NCBI GenBank assembly: GCA_001421175.1 | Contig: LJKL01000001.1 | Location: forward strand, 1 to 58,388 | From: Methanomassiliicoccales archaeon RumEn M2 | GTDB taxonomy: Archaea; Thermoplasmatota; Thermoplasmata; Methanomassiliicoccales; Methanomethylophilaceae | Direction of reading: 5' to 3' | DNA: 58,388 bases | Part shown: positions 26,183 through 34,171 of the stretch, piece after piece | Layout of the letters: every line of letters begins with the position of its first letter | Position numbering within the stretch: the first letter of the stretch is position 1 | Made by a program: the position numbers and the translations under genes | Notes under the pieces: model-generated | Told to the model about the DNA's origin: nothing | Seen by the model: only the letters and a program-made list of their open reading frames with translations | The model's database searches: none

Positions 26183-26782
26183 TCAGAAGACCTTGAACTT
26201 GCCGCACTTGGCGCATTCCTCAGTGAGGGCGAGGCCAAGGTAGGTTGCAAGCAGGAAGTCGAGAATACCGAATATCCCCATGATGAGGAACATCGTCTTC
26301 ATAGAGTCCGCCGTTTCCGCATTGAGTGCGAGACCGAGGAACAGGAAGACGAGAGCGGTTATGACGAGTATCCCGAGCAACAGCTTCGGGGTTCCGGCAA
26401 GGAAGGCCCAAACCGTGAAAACCAGGTAGAATATTGCAATGACTATCCAGAGGAACCAGCTGACAGACAGGTCAAGATTGAACAGGCCTGCGAATGCTCC
26501 ACCGAACGCTGCAACGAGCAGGAGGGATACTGCTATCCATCCAAACAGGCTGGCGCCGAAGTTGCTGTTCGCTTTATATGCGAAGAGGGCGATTATCGCA
26601 AGAGCGATACCTCCAAGCAGGGCAACTGCGAATACACCTGCACCTATGTAGGAATCCGACGACGTTAAAGCGCCGGGAAGACCTCCACTATATACGTCAA
26701 TCCCAAACAATCCTATGACAAGCGTTATGAAACCGATAAACAACAGTCCCATCGCTGTAGGGTCAATGCGTGTCTCAGACAT
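26183..26782 (-). CDS. GPR1/FUN34/YaaH (SatP-like) acetate uptake channel
   Basis: A 199-residue membrane protein with six hydrophobic segments, of the AceTr (GPR1/FUN34/YaaH) family that moves acetate and succinate with protons. The N-terminal DPTAMGLLFIGFITL block corresponds to the family signature NPAPLGLxGFxxTT, and a later SVSWFLW/IAIFYLVFTVWAF region fits the family layout. The C-terminus carries CAKCGKF, an unusual Cys pair. ATG 26782 is preceded on the minus strand by GGGAG at about 6 nt, and a TATA-like tract (about 26840-26852) lies further upstream. Acetate uptake would fit a methanogen that uses acetate as carbon source. Confidence 0.75.
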   Translation of the reverse strand: MSETRIDPTAMGLLFIGFITLVIGLFGIDVYSGGLPGALTSSDSYIGAGVFAVALLGGIALAIIALFAYKANSNFGASLFGWIAVSLLLVAAFGGAFAGLFNLDLSVSWFLWIVIAIFYLVFTVWAFLAGTPKLLLGILVITALVFLFLGLALNAETADSMKTMFLIMGIFGILDFLLATYLGLALTEECAKCGKFKVF

Positions 26783-26907
26783 TTTTTACTCCCAGCCGTA
26801 CATTCTAAGTGCACGACTGGAAAAACAATTGGTGTTGTAAAATATATAATACTATCTGAAAATCATTTTATCTGAATGGGGTAAAAGCATATTGACTTTG
26901 TTAAAAG

Positions 26908-26923
26908 TAACACAGGGGTGTTA
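26908..26923 (-). terminator. hairpin overlapping the stop of the 33-residue protein
   Basis: TAACAC (26908-26913) and GTGTTA (26918-26923) form a 6-bp stem with loop AGGG. On the minus strand the stem begins with the TAA stop codon and is followed by CTTTTAAC, a T run. It resembles an intrinsic terminator. Confidence 0.4.
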
Positions 26924-27022
26924 ACTCCCGTAAATGGATGATACGGCGACAACTAGAGCTGTACCCAAGAACAGTATAGCTATGAGCAGGGCCATTAGCT
27001 TAGACACGGTATTTTTCTTCAC
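26921..27022 (-). CDS. possible 33-residue single-helix membrane peptide
   Basis: A short frame starting with GTG 27020-27022 reads MKKNTVSKLMALLIAILFLG then TALVVAVSSIYGS. The basic N-terminus followed by a 20-residue hydrophobic helix looks like a genuine small membrane peptide rather than chance. No Shine-Dalgarno is visible, but an ATATTAAT stretch at about 27047-27055 lies 27 nt upstream, which suits a leaderless start. A hairpin overlaps its stop codon. Function unknown; similar peptides act as membrane anchors, transporter accessory subunits or toxins. Confidence 0.4.
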   Translation of the reverse strand: MKKNTVSKLMALLIAILFLGTALVVAVSSIYGS

Positions 27023-27054
27023 ATGCGAGCTAGCGTATCGCTTTGATTAATATC

Positions 27055-27903
27055 TTACGAGTCTTCATCGGGAACGTGAACCACGTTCTTCTTAGCGGGG
27101 TCCCTCACCTTTGACGCCATCAGATCCTGTACCCTGTTGAATCTTCCCGGGGAAACGGCACGGTCTGCTCCGTGCTCCTGGAGTATACCGTCCCAGCTCA
27201 TGTATCCCGCATATACGGTATTGTGAAGTATGTTCCTCAGATTGAACTTGTTCCAGGGGTTGCCTCTTCTTGTCAATGTTCCTGAGCCGTTTAGCCTGTA
27301 AGCTATCGCATCCATTGTCATGCCGCCCTCGTACATGGCGAATATCTCCTTCACGACGGAGAGCTCCTCCTCCACCGCTGTGAGCTCCCCTTCCTCTATG
27401 GCATAGCCGAACGGGGGATTGAAGCCCATTATGCCTCCTCCCGTTGAGGCCTTCTCCTTCATACCCATGTATGTTCTCTCGCCGATCTGTTCGCTCTCCA
27501 GCTGCGCTATGCGCTGTATCATATCCATGACGAAGCGGCCCACCGCATTACCTGTGTCTATCTTATCGTAAGTGGAGACGAAATTCTGATTGTTCTTCTT
27601 CAGATCATCCATCATCTCCATGAAGTTCCTGCTGTTCCTGTGGATCCTGTCCATCTTCAGAACGACGAGTGTATCCCACTTCATCCGCTCCTCCTTGGAG
27701 AGCATCAGCCTGTACGCCTTCCTGTTGGTGTTGCGGCCCGAGAACCCCTCGTCTACGTACTCTCCCGCCACTTCCAGGTCGTGAGCTGCACAGAACCTTC
27801 TGAGGCTCTCCATCTGGGCTTCCAGGGATTGCCCGAGCTGGGCCTGTTCTTCGGTCGAGACACGTGCGTAAAGTGCCGCACGCTTCCTGGTTCCCTCTGC
27901 CAT
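27055..27903 (-). CDS. serine recombinase A (resolvase plus recombinase domain, no zinc-ribbon tail)
   Basis: A 282-residue member of the large serine recombinase group. The N-terminal catalytic domain begins RAALYARVSTEEQ, where the Ser is the nucleophile, and includes DEGFSGRNTNR, VVLKMDRIHRNSRNF and IAQLESEQIGER. The recombinase domain follows (GGIMGFNPPFGY; AIYRLN/GNPWNKFNLRNILHNTVYAGY). It ends near residue 282, without the C-terminal zinc ribbon and coiled coil that phage integrases use for att-site choice. ATG 27903 chosen because it starts just before the conserved ALYARVS. It lies 80 nt downstream of a second, related recombinase on the same strand, with a strong hairpin between them. 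Confidence 0.85.
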   Translation of the reverse strand: MAEGTRKRAALYARVSTEEQAQLGQSLEAQMESLRRFCAAHDLEVAGEYVDEGFSGRNTNRKAYRLMLSKEERMKWDTLVVLKMDRIHRNSRNFMEMMDDLKKNNQNFVSTYDKIDTGNAVGRFVMDMIQRIAQLESEQIGERTYMGMKEKASTGGGIMGFNPPFGYAIEEGELTAVEEELSVVKEIFAMYEGGMTMDAIAYRLNGSGTLTRRGNPWNKFNLRNILHNTVYAGYMSWDGILQEHGADRAVSPGRFNRVQDLMASKVRDPAKKNVVHVPDEDS

Positions 27904-27967
27904 CGCAATAAGGTATGCTGAAGGAAATAAAACAAAAGCGGCGGCTATGCCTCCGCTAAATGATTTG

Positions 27968-27991
27968 AAGTGTGATCCTTCGATCACACTT
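27968..27991 (-). terminator. 10-bp hairpin between the two recombinase genes
   Basis: AAGTGTGATC (27968-27977) and GATCACACTT (27982-27991) form a perfect 10-bp stem with a 4-nt loop. On the minus strand the stem contains the TGA stop of the upstream recombinase. It could terminate or attenuate transcription into recombinase A, or mark a binding site for the recombinases. Confidence 0.55.
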
Positions 27992-28781
27992 TTGTGGTTT
28001 GGATATGACCGTTTATCGCCTCATACTGCTCCGGGTCTATGATGGCGCAGTGCTCCCCCTGCCTGACGTTGCCGTCCCATCTGACGTATCCCGCGTAAAG
28101 AGGGTTGTGCAGTATGTTGAATACCGACTGCTTGTTCCACTTCCCGCCCTTCTTCGCAGGAATAGATGCGTCGTTCAGAGAGTCTGCAATCGCCTCCATG
28201 GACTTACCCTTGGAGTACAGATTGTATATCGCCCTGACCGTGTACATCTCGTCCTTCACCACCTCGAGCTTTCCGAAGCTATACGCATACCCATAAGGAT
28301 GTCCCGAGCCGAGAAATCCCATCCCGTATTTCGCTTTGTGCTCCATGCCGAATCTCACCCTTTCGCCTATCTGTTCGCTTTCCAGCTGGGCAACCCTCTG
28401 CAGTATATCCCGCACGAATCTGCCCATGGCGTTAGATGTGTCAAATTGCTCTTGGACAGAGCAGAAATCCTTCTTAGACCGCTCGAACTCGTCCATCATC
28501 AGGGCGAAGTTCTTGCTGTTCCGGTGGATCCTGTCCATCTTCAGAACCAGGACGACATCCCAACCGTCCTTTTCTGACATCATGCGCCTGTATTCGGGAC
28601 GATTCGCGTTGCGCCCTGACTCGCCTTCCTCTCGGTACCTTCCGGCTATCTGCCAGTTCTCATACTCGCAATATGCCTCAAGGCGCCTCATTTGAGCATC
28701 TAGCGAATAACCTTCGTTTGCCTGTTCCTCCGTAGATACTCTCGTGTAGAGTGCGGCGCGCACACAGCACCCGCTTTCCAT
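27984..28781 (-). CDS. serine recombinase B (resolvase plus recombinase domain, no zinc-ribbon tail)
   Basis: A 265-residue serine recombinase related to, but clearly distinct from, its neighbour. Catalytic domain: RAALYTRVSTEEQ with nucleophilic Ser, REEGESGRNANRPEYRR, VVLVLKMDRIHRNSKNF, VAQLESEQIGERVRFG. Recombinase domain: GHPYGYAY, MEAIADSLN, KGGKWNKQSVFNILHNPLYAGYVRWDG. It ends early, without a zinc ribbon, like its partner. ATG 28781 (MESGCCVRAALYTR) is chosen; the frame is open upstream to 28883 but that part is A/T-rich with no Shine-Dalgarno. The stop codon lies inside the inter-gene hairpin. Two short paralogues in tandem could form a hetero-oligomer. Confidence 0.85.
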   Translation of the reverse strand: MESGCCVRAALYTRVSTEEQANEGYSLDAQMRRLEAYCEYENWQIAGRYREEGESGRNANRPEYRRMMSEKDGWDVVLVLKMDRIHRNSKNFALMMDEFERSKKDFCSVQEQFDTSNAMGRFVRDILQRVAQLESEQIGERVRFGMEHKAKYGMGFLGSGHPYGYAYSFGKLEVVKDEMYTVRAIYNLYSKGKSMEAIADSLNDASIPAKKGGKWNKQSVFNILHNPLYAGYVRWDGNVRQGEHCAIIDPEQYEAINGHIQTTKV

Positions 28782-28926
28782 CCCGTTTTCTGCTATTGAG
28801 TTGCCTTTATTTAAAATCGTCTGACAAATGTCTGCTTTATACGAAAAAACGTCAGACGATAGTAAAAACAACGATATTCTCATGCAAAAAAGATAGAAAT
28901 AGATGACTGGTTAAAGAAATAAGAAT

Positions 28927-28940
28927 GGGGCTTTCGCCCC
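28927..28940 (-). terminator. GNRA-capped hairpin downstream of the thermosome gene
   Basis: On the minus strand the sequence folds as GGGGC-GAAA-GCCCC, a 5-bp GC stem with a GAAA tetraloop, 14 nt after the chaperonin stop and followed by an A/T-rich stretch. Probable 3' stabiliser or terminator. Confidence 0.6.
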
Positions 28941-28954
28941 TATTTTTAGTGTTT

Positions 28955-30601
28955 TTACATCATTCCGCCGATTCCACCCATGCCCGGGCCGCCAAGGCTC
29001 GGGTCACCCATTGGGTTCATCGGGGGCGCCCTGCGGGAGGCTATGACGTCATCGATCCTCAGGATCATGTTCGCCACTTCCGCGGCAGAGTCAATGGCCT
29101 GGATCTTCACCCTTATGGGCTCCACGACATCGGCCTTCAGCATGTCAACTGCTTCGCCGGTGTCAAGATTCAGACCGTAGTTCTTGCCGTCCTTCTTCTT
29201 CTCGTGAGCGTTCTTCAGTTTGATGATCGCATCTATGGAGTCGATACCGGCATTCTCCGCAAGAGCCCAGGGTATGATCTCCATGGCCTTGGCGAAGGCG
29301 TTTATCGCCAGCTGCTCTCTTCCTCCGACAGTGGATGCGTAGTCTGCAAGCCTGAGGCCGACCTCTATCTCGGCCGCACCTGCGCCCGCAACGACCCTCT
29401 TGTCCTCTATTGCAACTCCGGCAACGCGTATACCGTCCTCGAGAGCCCTGTCCACCTCATCGATGACGTGCTCGGTGCCGCCCCTTATGATGATGGTAAG
29501 TGCCTTGGGCTCTTTGCATCCGGTAACGAAGGTCATGGACTCGGTGCCCACGAGCTTCTCCTCGACGAGGGCCGCGGATCCGAGATCGGAAGCCTGCATC
29601 TCAAGGATGTTGCCTACGATACGCCCGCCGGTTGCCCTTGCAAGGTCCTCCATGTCAGACTGCTTCAGGCGCCTGCAGACGAAAACGCCTGACTTGGCAA
29701 AGTAGTGCTGAACGAGGTCGTCCACGCCCTTCTGGCAGAATACGACATTGGCGCCGGTGGAAACGACCTTGTCCACCAGGCTCTTGAGGAAGGACTCTTC
29801 CTGATTAAGGAAGGACTGCATCGCCATCGGATCGGTTATGCTGATCTCGGCATCCATCTCAGTCTTCTTGTTCTCAAAGGCAACAGAGATCAGCGCTATC
29901 TTGGCGTTGCTGACGGACTTGGGCATACGGGAGTGCACCCTCTGCTTGTCTACGACGATACCCTCAACGAGGTCCGTATCCTTGATCACTCCGCCGACTT
30001 TCTTCTCTACCCTGATGTGGTCGGTGTTGACCTTCCCGTCGTCACCCTCGATCGCCCTTACGGCTTTGACGATGACGTCCGCCAGGTGGCCCTGTTCGCC
30101 GCCCACGGATTTGCCCACGAGAGCGGTCATCGCCACTTTCTTGAGCATCTCGTCATCTACGGCGTCCACTGCCATGGATTTTATGACCTCGACTGCTTTG
30201 TCGGCGGCCATCCTGTATCCGCTGGTTATGACGGTTGCGTGTATGTTGGAATCTATAAGGTCCTCAGATAGTTTGAGGAGCTCGCCGGCAAGAACGACCG
30301 CAGAGGTCGTCCCGTCGCCGCATTCGGTGTCCTGGGTCTTCGCGACCTCTACGACCATCTTAGCCGCAGGGTGCTGAACGTCGACCTCTTTCAGGATCGT
30401 AACTCCATCGTTCGTGACGATCACGTCGCCCATGCTGTCAACGAGCATCTTATCCATGCCCTTGGGTCCAAGTGTGGACCTGACTGCATCGGCTACCGCC
30501 TTGGCGGCCGCGATGTTGTTGAACTGCGCCTCTTTATCCTTGCTTCTCTCCGTGCCTTCTTTCAGCACGATAATAGGTTGATTGCTTCCCGAGCTGTACA
30601 T
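28955..30601 (-). CDS. thsA: thermosome subunit (group II chaperonin)
   Basis: A 548-residue archaeal group II chaperonin subunit; it folds proteins in the cytoplasm as a double ring. Motifs: [40 protein letters not shown] (ATP-binding and catalytic Asp region), GGRIVG and a [11 protein letters not shown] block. The glycine/methionine-rich tail ends in [12 protein letters not shown]. Start ATG 30601 (MYSSGSNQP) is preceded by AAGGAG at about 5 nt; the open frame extends 8 codons further. It faces the methyltransferase cluster head-to-head, with 168 bp between start codons. Gene letter (A or B) is a guess. Confidence 0.95.
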   Translation of the reverse strand: MYSSGSNQPIIVLKEGTERSKDKEAQFNNIAAAKAVADAVRSTLGPKGMDKMLVDSMGDVIVTNDGVTILKEVDVQHPAAKMVVEVAKTQDTECGDGTTSAVVLAGELLKLSEDLIDSNIHATVITSGYRMAADKAVEVIKSMAVDAVDDEMLKKVAMTALVGKSVGGEQGHLADVIVKAVRAIEGDDGKVNTDHIRVEKKVGGVIKDTDLVEGIVVDKQRVHSRMPKSVSNAKIALISVAFENKKTEMDAEISITDPMAMQSFLNQEESFLKSLVDKVVSTGANVVFCQKGVDDLVQHYFAKSGVFVCRRLKQSDMEDLARATGGRIVGNILEMQASDLGSAALVEEKLVGTESMTFVTGCKEPKALTIIIRGGTEHVIDEVDRALEDGIRVAGVAIEDKRVVAGAGAAEIEVGLRLADYASTVGGREQLAINAFAKAMEIIPWALAENAGIDSIDAIIKLKNAHEKKKDGKNYGLNLDTGEAVDMLKADVVEPIRVKIQAIDSAAEVANMILRIDDVIASRRAPPMNPMGDPSLGGPGMGGIGGMM

Positions 30602-30736
30602 CAATACAATCTCCTTACTGGTCATCAGTAATTTTGTTCTTCTATATTAACATATCTTTTCCACATGCACAGCCAATGAACATCCCGTGCACCGTGTGGC
30701 TGCACCTATGTTTGATTCTATTATCTAATAATCGAT

Positions 30737-30750
30737 TATGATTTAATACC
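30737..30750 (+). promoter_or_regulatory. TATA-like box of the methyltransferase/ABC cluster
   Basis: TGATTTAATACC lies about 26 nt upstream of ATG 30770, consistent with a leaderless transcript starting the cluster. Confidence 0.4.
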
Positions 30751-30769
30751 ACATTGTATAACGGTACGC

Positions 30770-31829
30770 ATGAGTCCAGGAGAAGATCCCGACCGGCGAG
30801 AGCTCTTCCTTTCTGTGCTTTCCGGTAGCCCGTCAAAGGATATACCCATTTTCCTGAGGGACCTGACTCTCGGACTGGATGCCTTGAACATCGATACCGA
30901 CGCTGTGTTCGGTCCGGTATATAATTCTAAACTTTCTGCAGCCTGTGTCTTGGAAATGCAGAAGCTCATAGGGCACGATGCCGTGATCGGGTGCATTCAC
31001 ACATACAGTATGGAAGCCTTCGGCGGTACCACGGTTTATCCTGCGAACGGGATACCCTATCTATCGGATCCCCCCCTTCGCAGAAATAGAAAAGATGGAA
31101 GCATATGTGCCAGAAGACATCTGCAACGAACTCCTTGAGGGAATGCGTGAATCCTATCGAATTGTTCGAAGAAGAGCACCACACCTTGCAGAGATCATGA
31201 ATATAAGCGGTCCCGTGAACACCGCGGGCAACCTGAGAGGACTTGAGACTCTCATGATGGACATAATCCTCAATCCGGACCTTGTCTCCGGGCTTGTGAG
31301 ATTCTCCGAAGGTGTGATGAGATCCACGATAGAGTACATAGGAGCGGATTGTGCTGATGCAGTGTTCATTGCAGCCGCATCAGACAACCCAGACATGCTG
31401 GGTCTTGAGGAATTCATGAAGATCAGCCTTCCTAGCGTAAGGAATGTTACGAATTTCTGTCATGACATGGGGCTTCCGGCAATATTCCACCCCCACGGAC
31501 TATTCAGCACCGAAGATCGAAAAGAGGTGCTGAGGGCATCCCTGGATACAGGCGTGGACGGATTCCAGTTCGCAGAGGACAACACGCCTTCAGGGATACT
31601 GCGGGAGACTTCCGGAAGATGCTGCGTGCTCGGAGGGCTGGACGCATTCAACGTTCTTCTTCTCGGCCCCGAGGAGAGGATAATCAGGTCCGTGGGATCG
31701 CTTCTGGATTCTTTGTTCGGAGAGGATTACATAATGACCTGCTCCTGCTCCCTTAATAGAGGAGTTCCGATCAAGAACATCAAGACGATGGCTGATGCCA
31801 CCCGATCATACTGCGGAGGGCGCGCATGA
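30770..31829 (+). CDS. URO-D-fold (MtaA/MtbA-like) methyltransferase 1, frameshifted
   Basis: Uroporphyrinogen-decarboxylase-superfamily protein, the fold used by methylcobamide:coenzyme M methyltransferases MtaA and MtbA. Motifs after the join: MNISGPVNTAGNLRG, VMRSTIEYIGADCADAVF, AIFHPHGLF, GVDGFQFAED, CVLGGLDAFNVLL and MTCSCSLNRGVPIKNI. The family zinc site is normally His-x-Cys plus a late Cys; here the first pair is His-x-His while the late Cys is present. The frame breaks in the C7 run 31070-31076; six C give SDPPFAEIEKMEAYV and one protein of about 352 aa. A paralogue lies at 36299-37330. No corrinoid protein gene is adjacent. The final ATGA overlaps the next gene. Confidence 0.78.
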
Positions 31830-32422
31830 GAGTGGTGATGATCGCCGGATTCCCCGGTTCAGGGAAAACAACCCTTATATCGAGAATCGCCACACCCGAT
31901 ACGGGCGTGATTGTCAATAACCCAGAGTCTCTGAGCTTGATACCAGATAATGTAAGGAAAGCCTATTTCCCCCTTAGAAGCCCGTGTGCCAGACCTCGTC
32001 AGTTCTTACATTGGATCGAGAAAGTTCACAGCGAATGGGGCGTGGATACGCTTATAGCGGAACCTCCCGGCATATGTACAGAGACATCTTCCCGCATACT
32101 CACACAGGCCATCGCATTCAGCAATGGCAGGTTCGAGATCGGCCCACTTATAACGGTCGTGAGAAGCAACGCTCTGGAGAAGGACATAACATATGATAAC
32201 TCTGAGAACCTCAGGGTCCGGCAGCAAATATGTGAGTCCGACATAGTAGTCATATCTGCGGCCGAGACCATCAACAGGGATACTATCTCAGATATAGTCC
32301 GTGATCTCAACCCGGATGCGGAAATATTCTTCCTTTCTTCCGAAACAGAGGAATCAGTCAAGAAGGTCCACACTGCGATCTTCTCCAAAAGAGTGCTCAC
32401 CCGAGCTCTGGACCTCTTCTGA
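31826..32422 (+). CDS. small P-loop NTPase (CobW/UreG-like)
   Basis: A 198-residue P-loop protein starting MRVVMIAGFPGSGKTTLISRI, a Walker A motif as in CobW/HypB/UreG metal-chaperone GTPases. A TLIAEPPGICTETS block corresponds to the switch/Walker B region (IxEPxG is typical of COG0523), and SPCARPRQFLHWIEK sits where the metal-binding Cys segment is found. There is no separate CobW C-terminal domain. It overlaps the methyltransferase stop by 4 nt, so the two are coupled. Possible job: metal or cofactor delivery to the methyltransferase or the radical SAM enzyme; this is inferred from context only. Confidence 0.7.
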   Translation: MRVVMIAGFPGSGKTTLISRIATPDTGVIVNNPESLSLIPDNVRKAYFPLRSPCARPRQFLHWIEKVHSEWGVDTLIAEPPGICTETSSRILTQAIAFSNGRFEIGPLITVVRSNALEKDITYDNSENLRVRQQICESDIVVISAAETINRDTISDIVRDLNPDAEIFFLSSETEESVKKVHTAIFSKRVLTRALDLF

Positions 32423-32455
32423 CCGATATTGTTTTAGTAAAAAATCAAAAAGTAA

Positions 32456-32470
32456 ATTTAAATATAAATC
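32456..32470 (+). promoter_or_regulatory. TATA-like box upstream of the ABC permease
   Basis: AATTTAAATATAAAT is centred about 26 nt upstream of ATG 32489. It indicates a second transcription start for the ABC importer within the cluster. Confidence 0.45.
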
Positions 32471-32488
32471 AAAGTCTACGACTACTTG

Positions 32489-33376
32489 ATGCTCCGACTA
32501 TTCACTTCCGTAGAGCAAGAGATGAAGGGCCGTCTGGATGAAACGGACGGCAATAGATTGAGCCTCGGAGACAGAAAACCGAACAGATTCCTATACAAAA
32601 TTGGTGTATTCTTCTGCGGGGCAGCATTCGTCATACTTATTTGGTATGTCATTACGCAATGGTACAACACATACATGGCGGAAATGATTCTATTTCCTGG
32701 GCCTGTTGAAACGTTCGAGCGCCTCAGAGAGTTCTTCACAACAGATTACAAGATCTTCGGGCAGAGCATTGTAAACCATACGAAGGCCAGTCTCGGCAGG
32801 TGGATCAAGGGTTTCACGATAGCTGCGATCATAGGTCTTTCCCTTGGTCTTCTAATGGGTAGCAATAACAAAATTCACGAATTCGGGATGGTCCCCGTGA
32901 ACATCCTGCAACTGATACCCGGTCTTGCCTGGTATCCCGTTACAATACTGCTTTTCGGACTGAACGAGAACTCTGCCATATTCATCATCGCCATAACAGT
33001 GATATCTCCCATCGCGATAAACACAGCCAATGGACTGCGTAAGGTTCCCAAAGTGAATCTGAGGGTCGCCAGTATGTCTGGAAGAAGCAGATCGGACACA
33101 TTTGCCGAAGTCCTGATACCTTTTGCCGCATTGGATATCCTGTCCGGACTTAGAATAGGCATAGCGAACGGATGGAGGATGCTGATCTCCGCCGAGATGG
33201 TAGTGGGCGTCGCACTCGGACTTGGATTCGCGATACAGATAACCACAGGATACATCGACTACGCCTCCGCTTTCGCATGCATCGTGATCATCTGCATTAT
33301 CGGCCTGATAATCGACAAAGTGGTTCTGGAGGTTCTCGAGAACTATGTACGCTCTAAACTTGGGATGGAGGAATAA
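32489..33376 (+). CDS. ABC importer permease, NitT/TauT (SsuC-like) family
   Basis: A 295-residue membrane component with about six helices. The cytoplasmic coupling loop is characteristic: LRIGIANGWRMLISAEMVVGVALGLG (the EAA-like region). The N-terminal part holds a hydrophobic helix after a charged 30-residue leader. The family imports sulfonates, taurine, nitrate, or pyrimidine/thiamine precursors; the cargo here is unknown. ATG 32489 (after TTG 32486) chosen; a TATA box lies 26 nt upstream. The ATPase gene starts 2 nt after the stop. Confidence 0.88.
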   Translation: MLRLFTSVEQEMKGRLDETDGNRLSLGDRKPNRFLYKIGVFFCGAAFVILIWYVITQWYNTYMAEMILFPGPVETFERLREFFTTDYKIFGQSIVNHTKASLGRWIKGFTIAAIIGLSLGLLMGSNNKIHEFGMVPVNILQLIPGLAWYPVTILLFGLNENSAIFIIAITVISPIAINTANGLRKVPKVNLRVASMSGRSRSDTFAEVLIPFAALDILSGLRIGIANGWRMLISAEMVVGVALGLGFAIQITTGYIDYASAFACIVIICIIGLIIDKVVLEVLENYVRSKLGMEE

Positions 33377-33377
33377 G

Positions 33378-34166
33378 ATGGGCGTAATCGATATCAGAGG
33401 CGTTTACAAGGCATATTACGAGCCAAAGCTGAACGAAGGGCGGGTCGTTCTCAAGAATATCAATCTTTCCATAAGCGAGAATGAGTTCGTATGTGTCATC
33501 GGACCTTCAGGCTGCGGGAAGACCACTTTGCTGAATATGATCGCCGGTTTTGAGAAACCTCTCAAAGGAGAGATATTCTACCGCGACCGCAAGATACTCA
33601 GCCCCGGTCCCGAAAGGGCAGTGATATTCCAAGAATATAGCCTGCTGCCCTGGATGAGTGTGCAGAAGAACGTGGAGTTCTCACTGGACAGAAAGAAATA
33701 TTCTCCTAAGGAGAGAGGAAAGATCGCTTCTGAATATATAGAGAAGGTCAAACTCGCAGGTTTTGAAAACAGCAAGCCGAATCTTCTCTCCGGAGGCATG
33801 AGACAAAGAGTCGCCATCGCCAGAGCATTCGCGATGCAACCTGACGTCCTTCTCATGGATGAGCCATTCTCCAGTCTAGATGAGCAGACCAGAAGGCACT
33901 TGGACAGAGAGATTCTCGACATATGGAAAGATGAGAAGAAGACCGTCGTCCTGGTGACGCATAGCGTAGAGGAGGCTCTTCTCCTGGCCACCAGGATAGT
34001 TCTCCTGACGCCGTCGCCCGGGCAGGTATTCAAAGAATGGAATCTGCCCGCCGAGAAGGAGAGTCTGAGCTCTGAGCAGATGACTGCGTTTAAAAATGAC
34101 ATAATCAAGAACCTGGGTGTTTGCGCCTGCGCGAAAACACCCGTGACAATAGATACACAAGAGTGA
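33378..34166 (+). CDS. ABC importer ATPase, NitT/TauT (SsuB/TauB-like) family
   Basis: A 262-residue ATPase with Walker A GPSGCGKTT near residue 44, Q-loop FQEYSLLPW, signature LSGGMRQRVAIARAF, Walker B VLLMDEPFSSLDEQ and the switch His in VLVTHSVEEA. All catalytic parts are intact. ATG 33378 follows the permease stop at 33376 and has GGATGGAGG upstream as ribosome binding site. C-terminal extension ends CACAKTPVTIDTQE with a Cys pair, which is unusual. Energises the importer with 32489-33376 and 34172-35267. Confidence 0.92.
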   Translation: MGVIDIRGVYKAYYEPKLNEGRVVLKNINLSISENEFVCVIGPSGCGKTTLLNMIAGFEKPLKGEIFYRDRKILSPGPERAVIFQEYSLLPWMSVQKNVEFSLDRKKYSPKERGKIASEYIEKVKLAGFENSKPNLLSGGMRQRVAIARAFAMQPDVLLMDEPFSSLDEQTRRHLDREILDIWKDEKKTVVLVTHSVEEALLLATRIVLLTPSPGQVFKEWNLPAEKESLSSEQMTAFKNDIIKNLGVCACAKTPVTIDTQE

Positions 34167-34171
34167 TAAAA

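Noticed and set aside
27972..28577. Plus-strand frame opposite recombinase B
   Set aside because: Antisense shadow of the recombinase; composition and lack of motifs do not support a gene.
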